Part shown: positions 1 through 7,930 of the stretch, piece after piece
Layout: each line of letters starts with the position of its first letter
How positions within the stretch are numbered: the first letter of the stretch is position 1
From: an uncultured Desulfotignum sp.
GTDB taxonomy: Bacteria; Desulfobacterota; Desulfobacteria; Desulfobacterales; Desulfobacteraceae
Reading direction: 5' to 3'
NCBI GenBank assembly: GCA_937951975.1
Contig: CALGAJ010000293.1
Coordinates: 1-13,902 of the forward strand
DNA length: 13,902 nucleotides
The notes under the pieces: model-generated
What the model saw: the letters and a program-made list of their open reading frames with translations, nothing else
Told to the model about the DNA's origin: nothing
Database searches by the model: none
Position numbers and translations under genes: made by a program

Positions 1-392
1 AGTCTGCCGCAGAAACCATTGAGGGATTCTTGTCGGATCAATCCTATGAGGTCAGGCTGGTCAATGTGTCCGATGTCGAACCGGAGATCCTCAAAGAAAC
101 CTTTGATCTTTACCTGCTGGGATGCTCGACCTGGGGGGATGAAGAAGTCGAGTTGCAGGAGGATTTCGAAACTTTTTATGAAGGCATGACGATGGATCTG
201 GATCAGAAGAAATTTGCGGTTTTCGGATGCGGAGATACATCCTATACTTATTTTTGCGGTGCCGTGGATGCGATCGAAGAACGTCTGAAGAAACTCGGCG
301 CAAGCCTTGTTTCAGAATCACTCAGAATTGACGGAGAGCCGGATGAAACAGAGGTCACAGAATGGATACAGGATGTGATCAATGCCGCATGA
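1..392 (+). CDS. Flavodoxin (5' end cut by window edge)
   Basis: This is a small FMN-binding electron carrier of the cytoplasm. The reading frame is open from base 3, giving Ser-Ala-Ala-Glu-Thr-Ile-Glu, which matches the helix that follows the phosphate-binding loop of flavodoxins; the loop itself (T/S-x-T-G-N-T) lies just outside the window. Visible family features are the strand and loop LLGCSTWGDEEVELQEDF, which is the first FMN isoalloxazine loop with its Trp, and FGCGDTSYTYFCGAVD, the second FMN loop with its Tyr. The C-terminal helix ends at TGA 390-392. An apparent TTG start at base 30 is only an internal Leu codon. The length fits a short-chain flavodoxin of about 145 residues. The next gene starts inside its last codons. 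Family assignment is firm; the redox partner is unknown. Confidence 0.93.
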   Translation, partial: SAAETIEGFLSDQSYEVRLVNVSDVEPEILKETFDLYLLGCSTWGDEEVELQEDFETFYEGMTMDLDQKKFAVFGCGDTSYTYFCGAVDAIEERLKKLGASLVSESLRIDGEPDETEVTEWIQDVINAA

Positions 393-765
393 AAAAAAAT
401 ACTCCGGCACGGATAGAAAATCACAGAGTCACTCCCACTGTCTCAAATTGCTGCTGAAAACCATTGGCAGTCTCTCCCGTGCCGGCATGGAAGCCGGGAA
501 CAACGGTTATTTTGATAAGGCGTTCTCGCATCTGGAAGATGCACTGTCATTATCCAGGGACCTGAACAAGTCATGCCTGGAGGCAAAGCTGCTGAACAAC
601 ACCGGCGTACTCCACACCATGAACGGGGCCTGGGACAAAGCGTTGCTGGCGTACGAGCGGTCCATGCAGATCGTTTCAGAACAGTACGGCACCCGGAACG
701 TCCTTTACCGGACCTTGCAGAAAAATATCAGGTATCTGCTGGAGCCGAATGACACCGTGCTCTGA
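382..765 (+). CDS. Small TPR-like repeat protein
   Basis: This is a 127-residue cytoplasmic protein without a signal peptide. Residues from about 36 onward show two tetratricopeptide-type helix pairs: a first with NNGYFDKAFSHLEDALSLSR, and a second with LLNNTGVLHTMNGAWDKALL followed by AYERSMQI, which has the Gly, Ala and Tyr spacing of TPR motifs. The basic, Ser/His-rich first 20 residues look disordered. The start ATG at 382 lies within the flavodoxin gene (11-base overlap) and has AGGA eight bases upstream, so the two are probably co-transcribed and translationally coupled. TPRs mediate protein-protein contacts; no partner can be named, though coupling to flavodoxin hints at a shared process. 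It could also be the C-terminal part of a once longer TPR protein. Confidence 0.75.
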   Translation: MPHEKKYSGTDRKSQSHSHCLKLLLKTIGSLSRAGMEAGNNGYFDKAFSHLEDALSLSRDLNKSCLEAKLLNNTGVLHTMNGAWDKALLAYERSMQIVSEQYGTRNVLYRTLQKNIRYLLEPNDTVL

Positions 766-817
766 ATTTGTAGTGTCTGTACCGTCAATTTCTATTGGGG
801 AGTCTTGGTCTGTTCCT

Positions 818-964
818 CAATGTTCCCCGTTGATCGGTGCTGGTGAGAACGGCTTTGGAGACCGCTTTGTTCAGGTCGTGGATACTCCCGGCCATATGTG
901 TTTTTGGGAAAATGAACGCGGTCATCTGTTTACCGGTGACCTGGTTTATAAAGACACGCTATGG
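818..964 (+). pseudogene. Metallo-beta-lactamase-fold hydrolase remnant
   Basis: A frame running from about 749 encodes a short stretch that resembles the middle of MBL-fold hydrolases: CSPLIGAGENGFGDRF, then VQVVDTPGHMCFW, then GHLFTGDLVYKDTL. The TPGH motif (third metal ligand) and the FTGD motif (bridging Asp) are visible. The N-terminal HxHxDH motif and the C-terminal metal His are absent, and similarity stops at about 964, where the reading runs into the 3' end of the RND permease on the other strand. The usual TPGHSPGH has shrunk to TPGH. No credible start or ribosome binding site was seen. I take it as a decayed gene relic that cannot encode an active enzyme. It fills most of the gap between two convergent transcription units (766-1032); no clear terminator was found there. 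Confidence 0.6.
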
Positions 965-1032
965 CAGCGGAACCTTTGGCTTCGGCGACTGGGCGGTATG
1001 GTTATGAATACCGGTCTCTTTGCGCAAGGCGG

Positions 1033-3357
1033 TCAGGCTTTTCCCGGATTTTTTTCCTCCCGCCGGTATATCAGCCCTGAGAAATCATCCAGCACCATGA
1101 ACAGGGACGGAACTAGGGCCAGGATGATGAGTGTGGAAAAAAGTACCCCGAAGCCAAGGGATATGGCCATGGGGATCATCATTCTGGCCTGAAAAGAAGT
1201 TTCCATGATCATGGGCATAAGACCGCCGAAGGTGGTCATCGTGGTCAGCAGGACAGGCCGGAATCGCTGAATGCCTGCGGCATGGATGGCTTCCAGGGGG
1301 GATGCCCCTTCCCGGGCCCGGCGGTTGGCAAAGTCGATGAGGACCAGGGAGTCGTTGACCACCACCCCGGACAGGGCCACGATCCCGAAGATGGAGTTGA
1401 CGGACAGGGAATATCCCATGATAATATGGCCCAGCACCGCCCCGATGATGCCAAAGGGGATGCTGACCATGATGATCAGAGGCTGGGTATAGCTTTTGAA
1501 CGGAACCGCCAGCAGGGTATAGATGCCGAACAGGGCCAGAAGGGAGCCGGTGACCAGGGAGTTCAGGCTTTTCTGCATCTCGGCCTGGTGGCCTTCAAAG
1601 CTGTAGGTCAGCCCCGGGTAGGTTCCGGCCAGGTCCGGCAGGACAGATGCGGCCAGTTCCCCCTTGATGTTCTCGGCCCGGGCAGGGGGATTGACATTGG
1701 CCGTGACAATAATATTCCGGCGGCCATTGGTCCGTTCGATCGTGGTATAGGACCGTCCGGCGGTCATCTTGACGGCGTCCCGCAGATAGACTTCCCCGGT
1801 ATCGGACCGGAGGACCAGATTTTCCAGGGTGGTTTCAACCGTACGTTCGGATTCAGGCAGGCTGACCCGCACCGTGACCTCGTTCCGGCCCCGCTGCTGT
1901 TTAAGGGCCTCGGCTCCCTGGAAAGCGTAGCGCAGCTGCCGGGCCACGGACTCTGAGGTCAGGCCCATTCGTTCGCCCAGGGGCAGCAGCTGGATATCGA
2001 ATTGCCGCTTGCCCCGGGCAGACCCGTCATCGATATCGTGGACAATGGCATACTGAGACAGAGACCCGGCCAGGTCTTTTCCGGCTTTTTCCAGAGTCTG
2101 GGTGTCGGCGTGGCTGAGCATTACGGTGAGGTTCTTTCCGGATCCCGGGCCGCCCATGTTGGATTCAAACCGGATGTTTTCCAGGCCGGCCATGGATCCC
2201 ACCCGGCTGCGCCATAATTCAGTGATGTGTGAGGTGGACAGAGGACGCTGGTCTTCGTCTGCCAGGAAGATCCTGGCAGTGACCACATTCTGGGAGACAT
2301 TGCTGAGCACCCCCTTGGACAGGAGGTCTCCGCCGTTTTCAGCCACCACCTCCCCGGCTGCGGCCACCAGGTGGTTTTCCAGGGACTTGAGCCGGGATTC
2401 CGCAGACCCGTAAGGCAGTGTAGCAGAACAATAGGCATAGTCGGACTCACTACTGGGAAACATTTCCAGGCCCATCCGGCCTGAACTTACATACCCTCCC
2501 AGGGCCAGCATCATGGCAAGACCCAAGGCGATAACCCCGTACCGGTGGCTGATCAACAGGCGCAGCAAAGCCCCGTACCGGATCCGGACAAACTGTTCAA
2601 AGTCCTGGCTGAATTTTCCCTGCCACCGTTCCAGATGGTTCAGGGGCCAGACGGCCCGGGTTCTGTTGCGGCGGCTCAGATGGGCAGGCAGGATAAAAAG
2701 GCTTTCGATGAGGGAGACCAGGAATACCGCGCCCACCACTAGGGGAATGACTTTGAAGATCTTGCCCATGAACCCCGGCACGAACATCAGGGGCATGAAG
2801 GAAACCAGGTTGGTCAGAACGGAAAAGACGACGGGCAGGGCCACTTCCTTTGTCCCGGCCACGGCAGCCTGGAGAAAAGACAGGCCCCGGGACCGCCAGT
2901 GATAAATATTCTCTCCCACCACCACGGCATCGTCCACCACAATTCCCAGGGTCACAATAAAAGCAAACATGGAAATTACATTAATGGAAAAATTTCCTGC
3001 TGACAGAAAGAGGAAAGAGCCCAGAAAGGAGATCGGTATGCCCAAACTTACCCAGAAGGCCAGCCGGGTTTCCAGGAAAACGGCCAGGAGGATAAAAACC
3101 AGAATCAGGCCCTGGAAGGCGTTTTTCATCAGGAGCCGGGCCCGCTGCTCAAACACGGAAGACCGGTCCTGGAGGATAGTCAGATGAAGTCCTTCTGGCA
3201 GGGTCTGGTTCAACTCCGCGATCACGGCCTTGCCTGCGGCCGCCACCAGGGTGGGGGTCTGGTCCCCGACCCGGAAAATTTCGATCATCACGGCAGCATG
3301 CCCGTCAAACCTGGCCCAGGTGTTACTGTCCTCAAAGCCGTCTTTGATCTCTCCCAC
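1033..3357 (-). CDS. RND permease, C-terminal fragment
   Basis: This fragment contains the rest of the pump: TM2 to TM12, the second half of the first periplasmic loop and the whole second loop. TM4 reads TLGIVVDDAVVVGENI with the Asp pair at residues 142-143, about 404-405 in the rejoined protein, matching the proton-relay pair Asp407/Asp408 of AcrB. HME-type metal pumps carry a different TM4 signature. TM10 reads ALSGVVVNDSLVLIDF, with Asn-Asp in place of the Lys of AcrB, as in several RND subclasses outside the AcrB group. The ATG at 3357 is merely the first Met after the frame break and has no reason to be a natural start. The protein ends with a short charged tail (RREEKNPGKA). It is the last gene of the operon and converges on the + strand genes. 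Confidence 0.85.
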   Translation of the reverse strand: MGEIKDGFEDSNTWARFDGHAAVMIEIFRVGDQTPTLVAAAGKAVIAELNQTLPEGLHLTILQDRSSVFEQRARLLMKNAFQGLILVFILLAVFLETRLAFWVSLGIPISFLGSFLFLSAGNFSINVISMFAFIVTLGIVVDDAVVVGENIYHWRSRGLSFLQAAVAGTKEVALPVVFSVLTNLVSFMPLMFVPGFMGKIFKVIPLVVGAVFLVSLIESLFILPAHLSRRNRTRAVWPLNHLERWQGKFSQDFEQFVRIRYGALLRLLISHRYGVIALGLAMMLALGGYVSSGRMGLEMFPSSESDYAYCSATLPYGSAESRLKSLENHLVAAAGEVVAENGGDLLSKGVLSNVSQNVVTARIFLADEDQRPLSTSHITELWRSRVGSMAGLENIRFESNMGGPGSGKNLTVMLSHADTQTLEKAGKDLAGSLSQYAIVHDIDDGSARGKRQFDIQLLPLGERMGLTSESVARQLRYAFQGAEALKQQRGRNEVTVRVSLPESERTVETTLENLVLRSDTGEVYLRDAVKMTAGRSYTTIERTNGRRNIIVTANVNPPARAENIKGELAASVLPDLAGTYPGLTYSFEGHQAEMQKSLNSLVTGSLLALFGIYTLLAVPFKSYTQPLIIMVSIPFGIIGAVLGHIIMGYSLSVNSIFGIVALSGVVVNDSLVLIDFANRRAREGASPLEAIHAAGIQRFRPVLLTTMTTFGGLMPMIMETSFQARMMIPMAISLGFGVLFSTLIILALVPSLFMVLDDFSGLIYRREEKNPGKA

Positions 3358-4145
3358 ATCCTCCAGCAGGATCCGGGAACCGTGAACGGGGGCAGCCCGG
3401 CATATCCCCGGGCATATTCCCGCCGGTCCTTGACCCGGACCAGGATATCCCCGCTTTCGGTTTTCAGGCTGCCGCCCCCCAGTTCGACCGACGCTTTGGC
3501 AATGGCCTGGGCAGCATCTTCCAGGGTCATGCCGTATCTTCGCAGGGCATCCTGGGGAATCTCCACCTGGACCTCGTAATCCCGGACCCCGGTCAGGTCC
3601 ACCTGGGTGATATGGTTGTTGCGCAGCAGGGTATCCCGGACCTGATCTGCCACCGATCTCAGGGTCAGTTCATCCACAGCGCCGTGCAGGACCAGGGTGA
3701 GTACCCCCCGCTTGTGGCTTCCCATAGAGACCAGGGGCTCTTCCGCTTCGTCCGGAAAGGTGGAGATGCTGTTGACCTCGCTTTTGATCTCTTGCCACAG
3801 TTTGACCACATCCTCCCCTTCCATAAGTTCTACAGTTACCGAGGCACTGCCTTCCGATGCTGAGGCGGTCACTTTTTCGATTCCTTCGATATCCTCGATA
3901 GCCTCCTCCAGGGCCAGGACAATGCCGTTTTCCACCTCTTCCGGGCTGGCTCCGGGATAGGCCACTATAATGGAAACACTGTCAACGGTGAAATCCGGGA
4001 AGACCTCCTGCTTGACGTTCCAGGCCGTGATCAGCCCGCCCACCAGGAAAACGAGCATGAGCAGATTGGCGATGACCGAGTTTCCCGCCATCCAGGCCAT
4101 GGCACCACGGGGGTGTGAATCGTTATGTTTCATGGGGATGTTCAT
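3288..4145 (-). CDS. RND permease, N-terminal fragment
   Basis: This fragment holds the first transmembrane helix (around residues 17-36) followed by QEVFPDF, the typical junction into the periplasmic porter domain, and the start of the PN1/PN2 subdomains with YPGASPEEVENGIV, the family motif for the pore-lining helix. The last 35 or so residues, after about residue 251, are out of frame and meaningless. The start ATG at 4145 overlaps the stop of the adaptor gene as ATGA and has GGAG seven bases upstream; a second ATG lies four codons in. The heavy-metal (HME) motif expected near the N-terminal porter domain is absent, in line with the HAE-type TM4 in the downstream fragment. On its own the piece has one membrane helix and cannot transport. 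Confidence 0.85.
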   Translation of the reverse strand: MNIPMKHNDSHPRGAMAWMAGNSVIANLLMLVFLVGGLITAWNVKQEVFPDFTVDSVSIIVAYPGASPEEVENGIVLALEEAIEDIEGIEKVTASASEGSASVTVELMEGEDVVKLWQEIKSEVNSISTFPDEAEEPLVSMGSHKRGVLTLVLHGAVDELTLRSVADQVRDTLLRNNHITQVDLTGVRDYEVQVEIPQDALRRYGMTLEDAAQAIAKASVELGGGSLKTESGDILVRVKDRREYARGYAGLPPFTVPGSCWRMWERSKTALRTVTPGPGLTGMLP

Positions 4146-5377
4146 TTCGGGTCTCCGTCGGGTTCAGGCCTTTTTTCAGGGGGCTCAGGTGTTGCAGGCT
4201 GATCATTTTTGGTTTTCAGGGGCATGCCCTGCACCGGTGCGGCCAGGCCCGAGGTGACCACCTGCTCTCCCGGGGACACCCCCGAGGCGATGTAAACCGC
4301 TTCCCTGTCCTTCCAGGCCAGAGACACCCTGCGGATATCCAGGGCATTGTCCTGGTAGATCCACAGGGTATCATTGTCCTGAAGGGCTGCTCTGGGCAGG
4401 GTCACCACCCCGGACAGGGCCCGGCCGGTAATGGTGACCCGGACGTAGTCATCCAGCATCAGGTGCGCGGCCCCGGGGTGGACCGTTGTGTCCAGGGGTG
4501 CTTTCACCGCCACGATCACCGTGGCCACACGTCCGGAATCATTCACCTTGCCGGCCACTTGAATCACCCGTCCCTCCCGGGATTCTGCACCGGTCTGGGA
4601 AGAGATGGTAGCCGGGCAGCCGCCGGGATATGCTCTGTCAATATAAGGAAGCTGATCCAGGGGCACCATGGCCTCCACCCAGAATTCGTCCGTCCCCGCC
4701 AGGGTCACCAGGCTTTCCTGGGTTCCCACATAAGCGCCTTCGTTGACGAAACGTTCAATGATCATGGCGTTGAAAGGGGCAATGACAGTGGTTCTGTTCA
4801 GGTTGAGCAGGGCCTGGTCCAGGTCCGCCATGGCCGAAGCCACCTTGGCCCGGGCCTGGGCCAGCTGGGGTTTGCGCAGAGCCAGATCGGTCTCGTCCAC
4901 CCTGTCCGGTGAAACTTCTGTAAGCAGCCGCAGCTCTTCTCTGGCAATGGTCTGGCTGCCCTGTTCAATGGCCAGTGCCGCCGTGGCATCGTCCAGGGCG
5001 GATCTGGCTTTCTGGACACTGATCTTGTAATCGGCCGGATCCAGGCGCACCAGGATCTCCCCTTTTTGTACCAGGCTGCCGGGCAGAAAATGTTCTGAAA
5101 CTGCCTGGACCACGCCGGAGACCTGTGCCTTGAGCGTCACCTCCCTGGCTGCTGTCACCGTACCCATGGCCGTCACCCGGGTCCGGGTATCGGCAGCGGC
5201 TGCGGTCATGGTCTCCACCATGGTGATCTCCCGCTGGGGCAGGGTTTTTTTAATGACCGGGGCTGTGGCCTTGAAGTAGGACCAGGCGGCTCCGCCGACC
5301 AGTATCAGCAGCAGGGGCAACAGCGCCCGGAACACTTTGCCGGAAAAAGTGAGTTCTTGTTGGACATTGTCAGGCAT
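4142..5377 (-). CDS. RND efflux membrane fusion (adaptor) protein
   Basis: This is the periplasmic adaptor that links the inner-membrane RND pump to the outer-membrane channel. The 411-residue protein has a short cytoplasmic N-terminus, one membrane anchor (residues 15-35), a split biotinyl-lipoyl domain (about 70-115 with GSLVQKGEILVRLDPADY, second half about 194-225 with TTVIAPFNAMI), an alpha-helical hairpin between them (about 118-193, Ala/Leu/Gln rich), then beta-barrel and membrane-proximal domains. The N-terminal anchor is uncleaved and no lipobox is present. There are no His- or Met-rich segments of the sort seen in CusB or CzcB. The ATG at 5377 follows GGAG; it lies six bases after the outer-membrane gene stop, and its own stop overlaps the permease start by four bases, so the three pump genes are one transcript. 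Confidence 0.93.
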   Translation of the reverse strand: MPDNVQQELTFSGKVFRALLPLLLILVGGAAWSYFKATAPVIKKTLPQREITMVETMTAAAADTRTRVTAMGTVTAAREVTLKAQVSGVVQAVSEHFLPGSLVQKGEILVRLDPADYKISVQKARSALDDATAALAIEQGSQTIAREELRLLTEVSPDRVDETDLALRKPQLAQARAKVASAMADLDQALLNLNRTTVIAPFNAMIIERFVNEGAYVGTQESLVTLAGTDEFWVEAMVPLDQLPYIDRAYPGGCPATISSQTGAESREGRVIQVAGKVNDSGRVATVIVAVKAPLDTTVHPGAAHLMLDDYVRVTITGRALSGVVTLPRAALQDNDTLWIYQDNALDIRRVSLAWKDREAVYIASGVSPGEQVVTSGLAAPVQGMPLKTKNDQPATPEPPEKRPEPDGDPK

Positions 5378-5383
5378 GTCGGT

Positions 5384-6853
5384 TTACTCCGTGTGAGATA
5401 TGAGGGTCTGGGTCCAGTCGCCGCCCAGGGTCCGGTAAAGGGTGATCCGGTTCTTGATCTGGGTGGCCTGTTCTTCCACCAGTTGACGTTCCAGGCTCTG
5501 GGCACTGGTCCAGGCAGTGAGGTAGGACAGGTAGTTGTCCTGGCCGTTCATGTACTGAATCCGGGCCGTCTTTACGGTCAGGCGGGAGGCCTCAAGCTGC
5601 TCTGTGAGCAGAAGGAGATATTCGCCCTGACGTTTTTCCGATATGAGGCTGTCCTCCACTTCCTGCACCGCCTGGGCAACGGTCCGGGCATAGGCGGTCA
5701 GGATCTGATCAGCTTCGGCCCGGGCCCGGTCCACCTCCGCCTCCCGGCGCTCCCCGTCAAACAGAGGGCCCGTGACTGCGGCGGCAAGGGTGGTAACCCA
5801 GTTGGAGAATAGCAGATCCAGGGAACTGCTGGAAACGGCGGCCTCTGCCGACAGGGTCAGGGCGGGCAGGCGGTCTGCCCGGGCCGCGCTCACCTGCCAG
5901 TCTACCGCCTTGAGGCGAAGGCCGGCCGCCCGCACATCGGGACGGGTAGCCAGAAGATCGGCCGGCAGCCCGGTTTTGGGCAGAGGGATCAGTTTGGGCA
6001 GGGTGGTCTGGGAAATAGAGAGGCTGCCGGCCCCGGCCCGGCCCAGCAGAACAGCCAGGGCATTGCGTTGTTGTTCCTCGGCCTGCTGCAGGGTGGGCAG
6101 GGCAGCCCGGGCCTGGGCCAGGGCCTCCCGCTGCTGGGACACGGTCAGGGTATCTGCCTGGCCGTTGAGAAACCGCAGTTCCTGGAGTTTGAGCATCTGC
6201 CGGTTCATCCGGATCTGATTTTCCAGGATCGCAATCTGCCGGCGCAAAGACAACACTTCCACCCAGGATGTGACCACATCTGCAGCCACGGTGACGGCCG
6301 CAGCCTCCAGGTCTTCCCGGGTGGCGTCGTATTCCAGGATTTCAGAAGTATGCAGTGCCTGAAGCCGTCCCCACAGGTCCAGTTCATATCCGGCAGAGAG
6401 GTTGGCGCTGAATGTCCCGGACTGGTCACTGGCACTTCCGGCAGCATCGGTCTTTGTCTGCTGTCGGTTTTTTTCCGCACCCCCGCCGTAGTCCAGAGAC
6501 GGCGAAAGATCCGCTCCGGCCTTCCGGGCCGCAGCTTCTGCCTGCCGGACCTTGGCCAGTGCCGTTCTGATATCAAAGTTGCCGGACAGGGCACGGCCCA
6601 CCAGGGTGTTCAGTTCTTCGCTGCCAAAAGCCTGCCACCACTTTCCCGGGCCCGGGTCAGCTTGGGTGTACAAGGGCTGGTAGTGTGCTGGCAGGGCCAG
6701 CGGGGTCCCGGGCCGGGTCTCTGGTTCAAACAGGCTGCATCCGGTGAAAAGCACGGCTGCCATGGCAATGGCACACAAGGATTTAAATGGTGAGGGTAAT
6801 GGATTCAATGGATTTTCCAGATTCATATAATTGTTTCTGCCACGTTTTTTCAT
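5384..6853 (-). CDS. Outer-membrane efflux lipoprotein, NodT/OprM type
   Basis: This is the trimeric channel component of the tripartite pump. Residues 1-39 form a lipoprotein signal with the lipobox LFTGC, so Cys39 would be lipidated. Two outer-membrane-efflux (OEP) repeats follow, roughly residues 70-280 and 290-480, each with long Ala/Gln/Arg-rich helices. Family marks include the segment WWQAFGSEELNTLVGRAL just after the lipid anchor, YELDLWGRL, and ATRPDVRAAGLRL at the start of the second repeat. The start at 6853 is chosen because AGGGG stands nine bases upstream; the ATG at 6826 also gives a workable signal peptide but has no good ribosome site. It lies 61 bases after the sigma gene and six before the adaptor gene. 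Substrate cannot be read from this protein. Confidence 0.93.
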   Translation of the reverse strand: MKKRGRNNYMNLENPLNPLPSPFKSLCAIAMAAVLFTGCSLFEPETRPGTPLALPAHYQPLYTQADPGPGKWWQAFGSEELNTLVGRALSGNFDIRTALAKVRQAEAAARKAGADLSPSLDYGGGAEKNRQQTKTDAAGSASDQSGTFSANLSAGYELDLWGRLQALHTSEILEYDATREDLEAAAVTVAADVVTSWVEVLSLRRQIAILENQIRMNRQMLKLQELRFLNGQADTLTVSQQREALAQARAALPTLQQAEEQQRNALAVLLGRAGAGSLSISQTTLPKLIPLPKTGLPADLLATRPDVRAAGLRLKAVDWQVSAARADRLPALTLSAEAAVSSSSLDLLFSNWVTTLAAAVTGPLFDGERREAEVDRARAEADQILTAYARTVAQAVQEVEDSLISEKRQGEYLLLLTEQLEASRLTVKTARIQYMNGQDNYLSYLTAWTSAQSLERQLVEEQATQIKNRITLYRTLGGDWTQTLISHTE

Positions 6854-6914
6854 GGCTTGTATCCCCTAACGGACAGGATGGCAAAAACCTGCGGAAAAAA
6901 AGCGTGTTTTGTTT

Positions 6915-7463
6915 TTAGAAAAATTCTGACAGGGCCAGGCGCAGGGTTTTTCGGGCACGGACCAGGAGGGATTCCACTGCGCCCTGGGACAGGTCCATGA
7001 CCTCGCAGATTTCTTTATAGGACATCTTTTCGGTGTGCCGCAACAGCAGGGCGGTACGCTGGTTCACAGGCAGTTTTGCCACAGCGGCCTCCAATGCTTT
7101 CTCAGCAACGGCCCCTTCCAGCAGGTCCAGGGGAGTGTCCGGTTCACAGGGTTCGGGCAGTCCGGTCATGGGTTCGGTTTTTCTTTTGCGGTAAAAATCA
7201 ATACAGAGGTTTTTCATGATTTTCAAAAGATAGGTGCGCAGAGATGCCTGGGCCCGGTACCGTCCCGCAGCCTTGAAAAATCTTAAGAAAGTCTCCTGGG
7301 CGGCGTCTTCCGCTTCCTGGGGATGGTGAAGCATCCGAAGGCCAAACCCGTATACCGCGTCCTGGTGGCGCTTCAGGATTTCGGCAAAGGCTTTTTCATT
7401 GCCCCGGGCCGTGAGCCCGGCCAGTTCCTCATCATTGAGGCGGGTGTAACCGAAACCCAACAT
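6915..7463 (-). CDS. ECF-type RNA polymerase sigma factor
   Basis: This 182-residue protein has only the sigma2 region (about residues 25-93, with DAAQETFLRFF and the recognition helix near RTYLLKIMKNLCIDFYRKRK) and the sigma4 region (about 123-176, with LPVNQRTALLLRHTEKMSYK and the helix-turn-helix DLSQGAVESLLVRARKTL), separated by an acidic/Pro linker. That is the layout of extracytoplasmic-function sigma factors. The start ATG at 7463 overlaps the preceding stop as TAATG, and the bases before it contain no Shine-Dalgarno sequence, so translation probably depends on ribosomes finishing the sensor gene. In context it should direct transcription of this operon in response to a periplasmic signal, in the manner of CnrH. 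It could also control other genes outside the window. Confidence 0.95.
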   Translation of the reverse strand: MLGFGYTRLNDEELAGLTARGNEKAFAEILKRHQDAVYGFGLRMLHHPQEAEDAAQETFLRFFKAAGRYRAQASLRTYLLKIMKNLCIDFYRKRKTEPMTGLPEPCEPDTPLDLLEGAVAEKALEAAVAKLPVNQRTALLLRHTEKMSYKEICEVMDLSQGAVESLLVRARKTLRLALSEFF

Positions 7464-7930
7464 TATCTATGGGATGTTTTTTTCTGCGTTGCCAGGATAT
7501 GCTCCCTGACACGGCTGAAAAATTCAGCGCCCTTTTCGTTGCCGAGTTCCCTCCGCATGATCAGGACATGGGATTCGAACAATTCCTGCTTTTTACGGGA
7601 CAATTGCGTCGAGATCTGCATGCGTTCATGCAGATAATTCTGGTCCAGCGGCTCCGGCCAGGTCAGGCAATCAAGGGCTTCCATGCGGGCTATTTTGTCG
7701 GCCTTGTCAAGGGCGGTCACCTCTTTCCGGAAATCGGCCATGATTTCGATAATCCGCTCTGATTCGGCTTCGGTCAGGTTCAGCTCCCGGACAATGGTTG
7801 TCAGTTCTTCCCGCCGGCGCTCATCTCTGGTCATGGCCCGATCAAACGTATGGAAAAGGGCTATGACCAGAAATCCGATGTTCAGGGCCACAGAAAAAAA
7901 GATCGGTATCCGCTTGTAAACCAGTTTCAT
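7463..7930 (-). CDS. Periplasmic heavy-metal-sensor-like protein (CnrX/ZraP type)
   Basis: This 155-residue protein has an N-terminal membrane anchor (residues 8-27) and an all-helical, highly charged periplasmic domain with the NLTEAESERIIEIM segment common to the CpxP/ZraP/CnrX (Metal_resist) families. Possible metal ligands are few: His27, His101, Met104, His121 and Met125. His121 and Met125 have the HxxxM spacing of the C-terminal ligands His119 and Met123 reported for Cupriavidus CnrX, but the N-terminal HxxxH pair of CnrX is missing. The ATG at 7930 has GGAGG eight bases upstream and overlaps the anti-sigma stop by four bases. By position it is the CnrX equivalent: it would sense a periplasmic signal and regulate the anti-sigma factor. 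Whether the signal is a metal is not certain. Confidence 0.8.
   Translation of the reverse strand: MKLVYKRIPIFFSVALNIGFLVIALFHTFDRAMTRDERRREELTTIVRELNLTEAESERIIEIMADFRKEVTALDKADKIARMEALDCLTWPEPLDQNYLHERMQISTQLSRKKQELFESHVLIMRRELGNEKGAEFFSRVREHILATQKKTSHR

Larger units (their letters stand above)
1033..4145 (-). pseudogene. RND efflux permease gene, split by a frameshift
   Basis: The two open frames described separately here (4145-3288 and 3357-1033) are halves of one RND-type inner-membrane proton antiporter. Joined, they give about 1036 residues, the normal size of the family. The first frame reads sensibly through Tyr-Ala-Gly-Leu-Pro-Pro and then turns to nonsense ending at 3288. The second frame carries on with Val-His-Gly-Ser-Arg-Ile-Leu-Leu-Glu-Asp-Val before its first ATG. 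The switch falls at a run of five C on the coding strand (plus-strand G 3388-3392); one added C restores the whole protein. As written, the gene gives a truncated N-terminal domain and an untethered remainder, so the pump would not work. A homopolymer sequencing error is as likely as a true mutation. The sequence at the shift is not a standard -1 slippery heptamer. Confidence 0.85.

Noticed and set aside
1282..1956. A 224-codon open frame on the + strand opposite the permease.
   Set aside because: Composition is that of an antisense shadow of the RND gene, with no recognisable fold.
3375..3400. Programmed -1 frameshifting as the explanation for the split permease.
   Set aside because: The C5 tract does not form an X-XXY-YYZ slippery site, no stimulatory stem was seen just downstream, and RND pumps are not known to use frameshifting; mutation or sequencing error is simpler.
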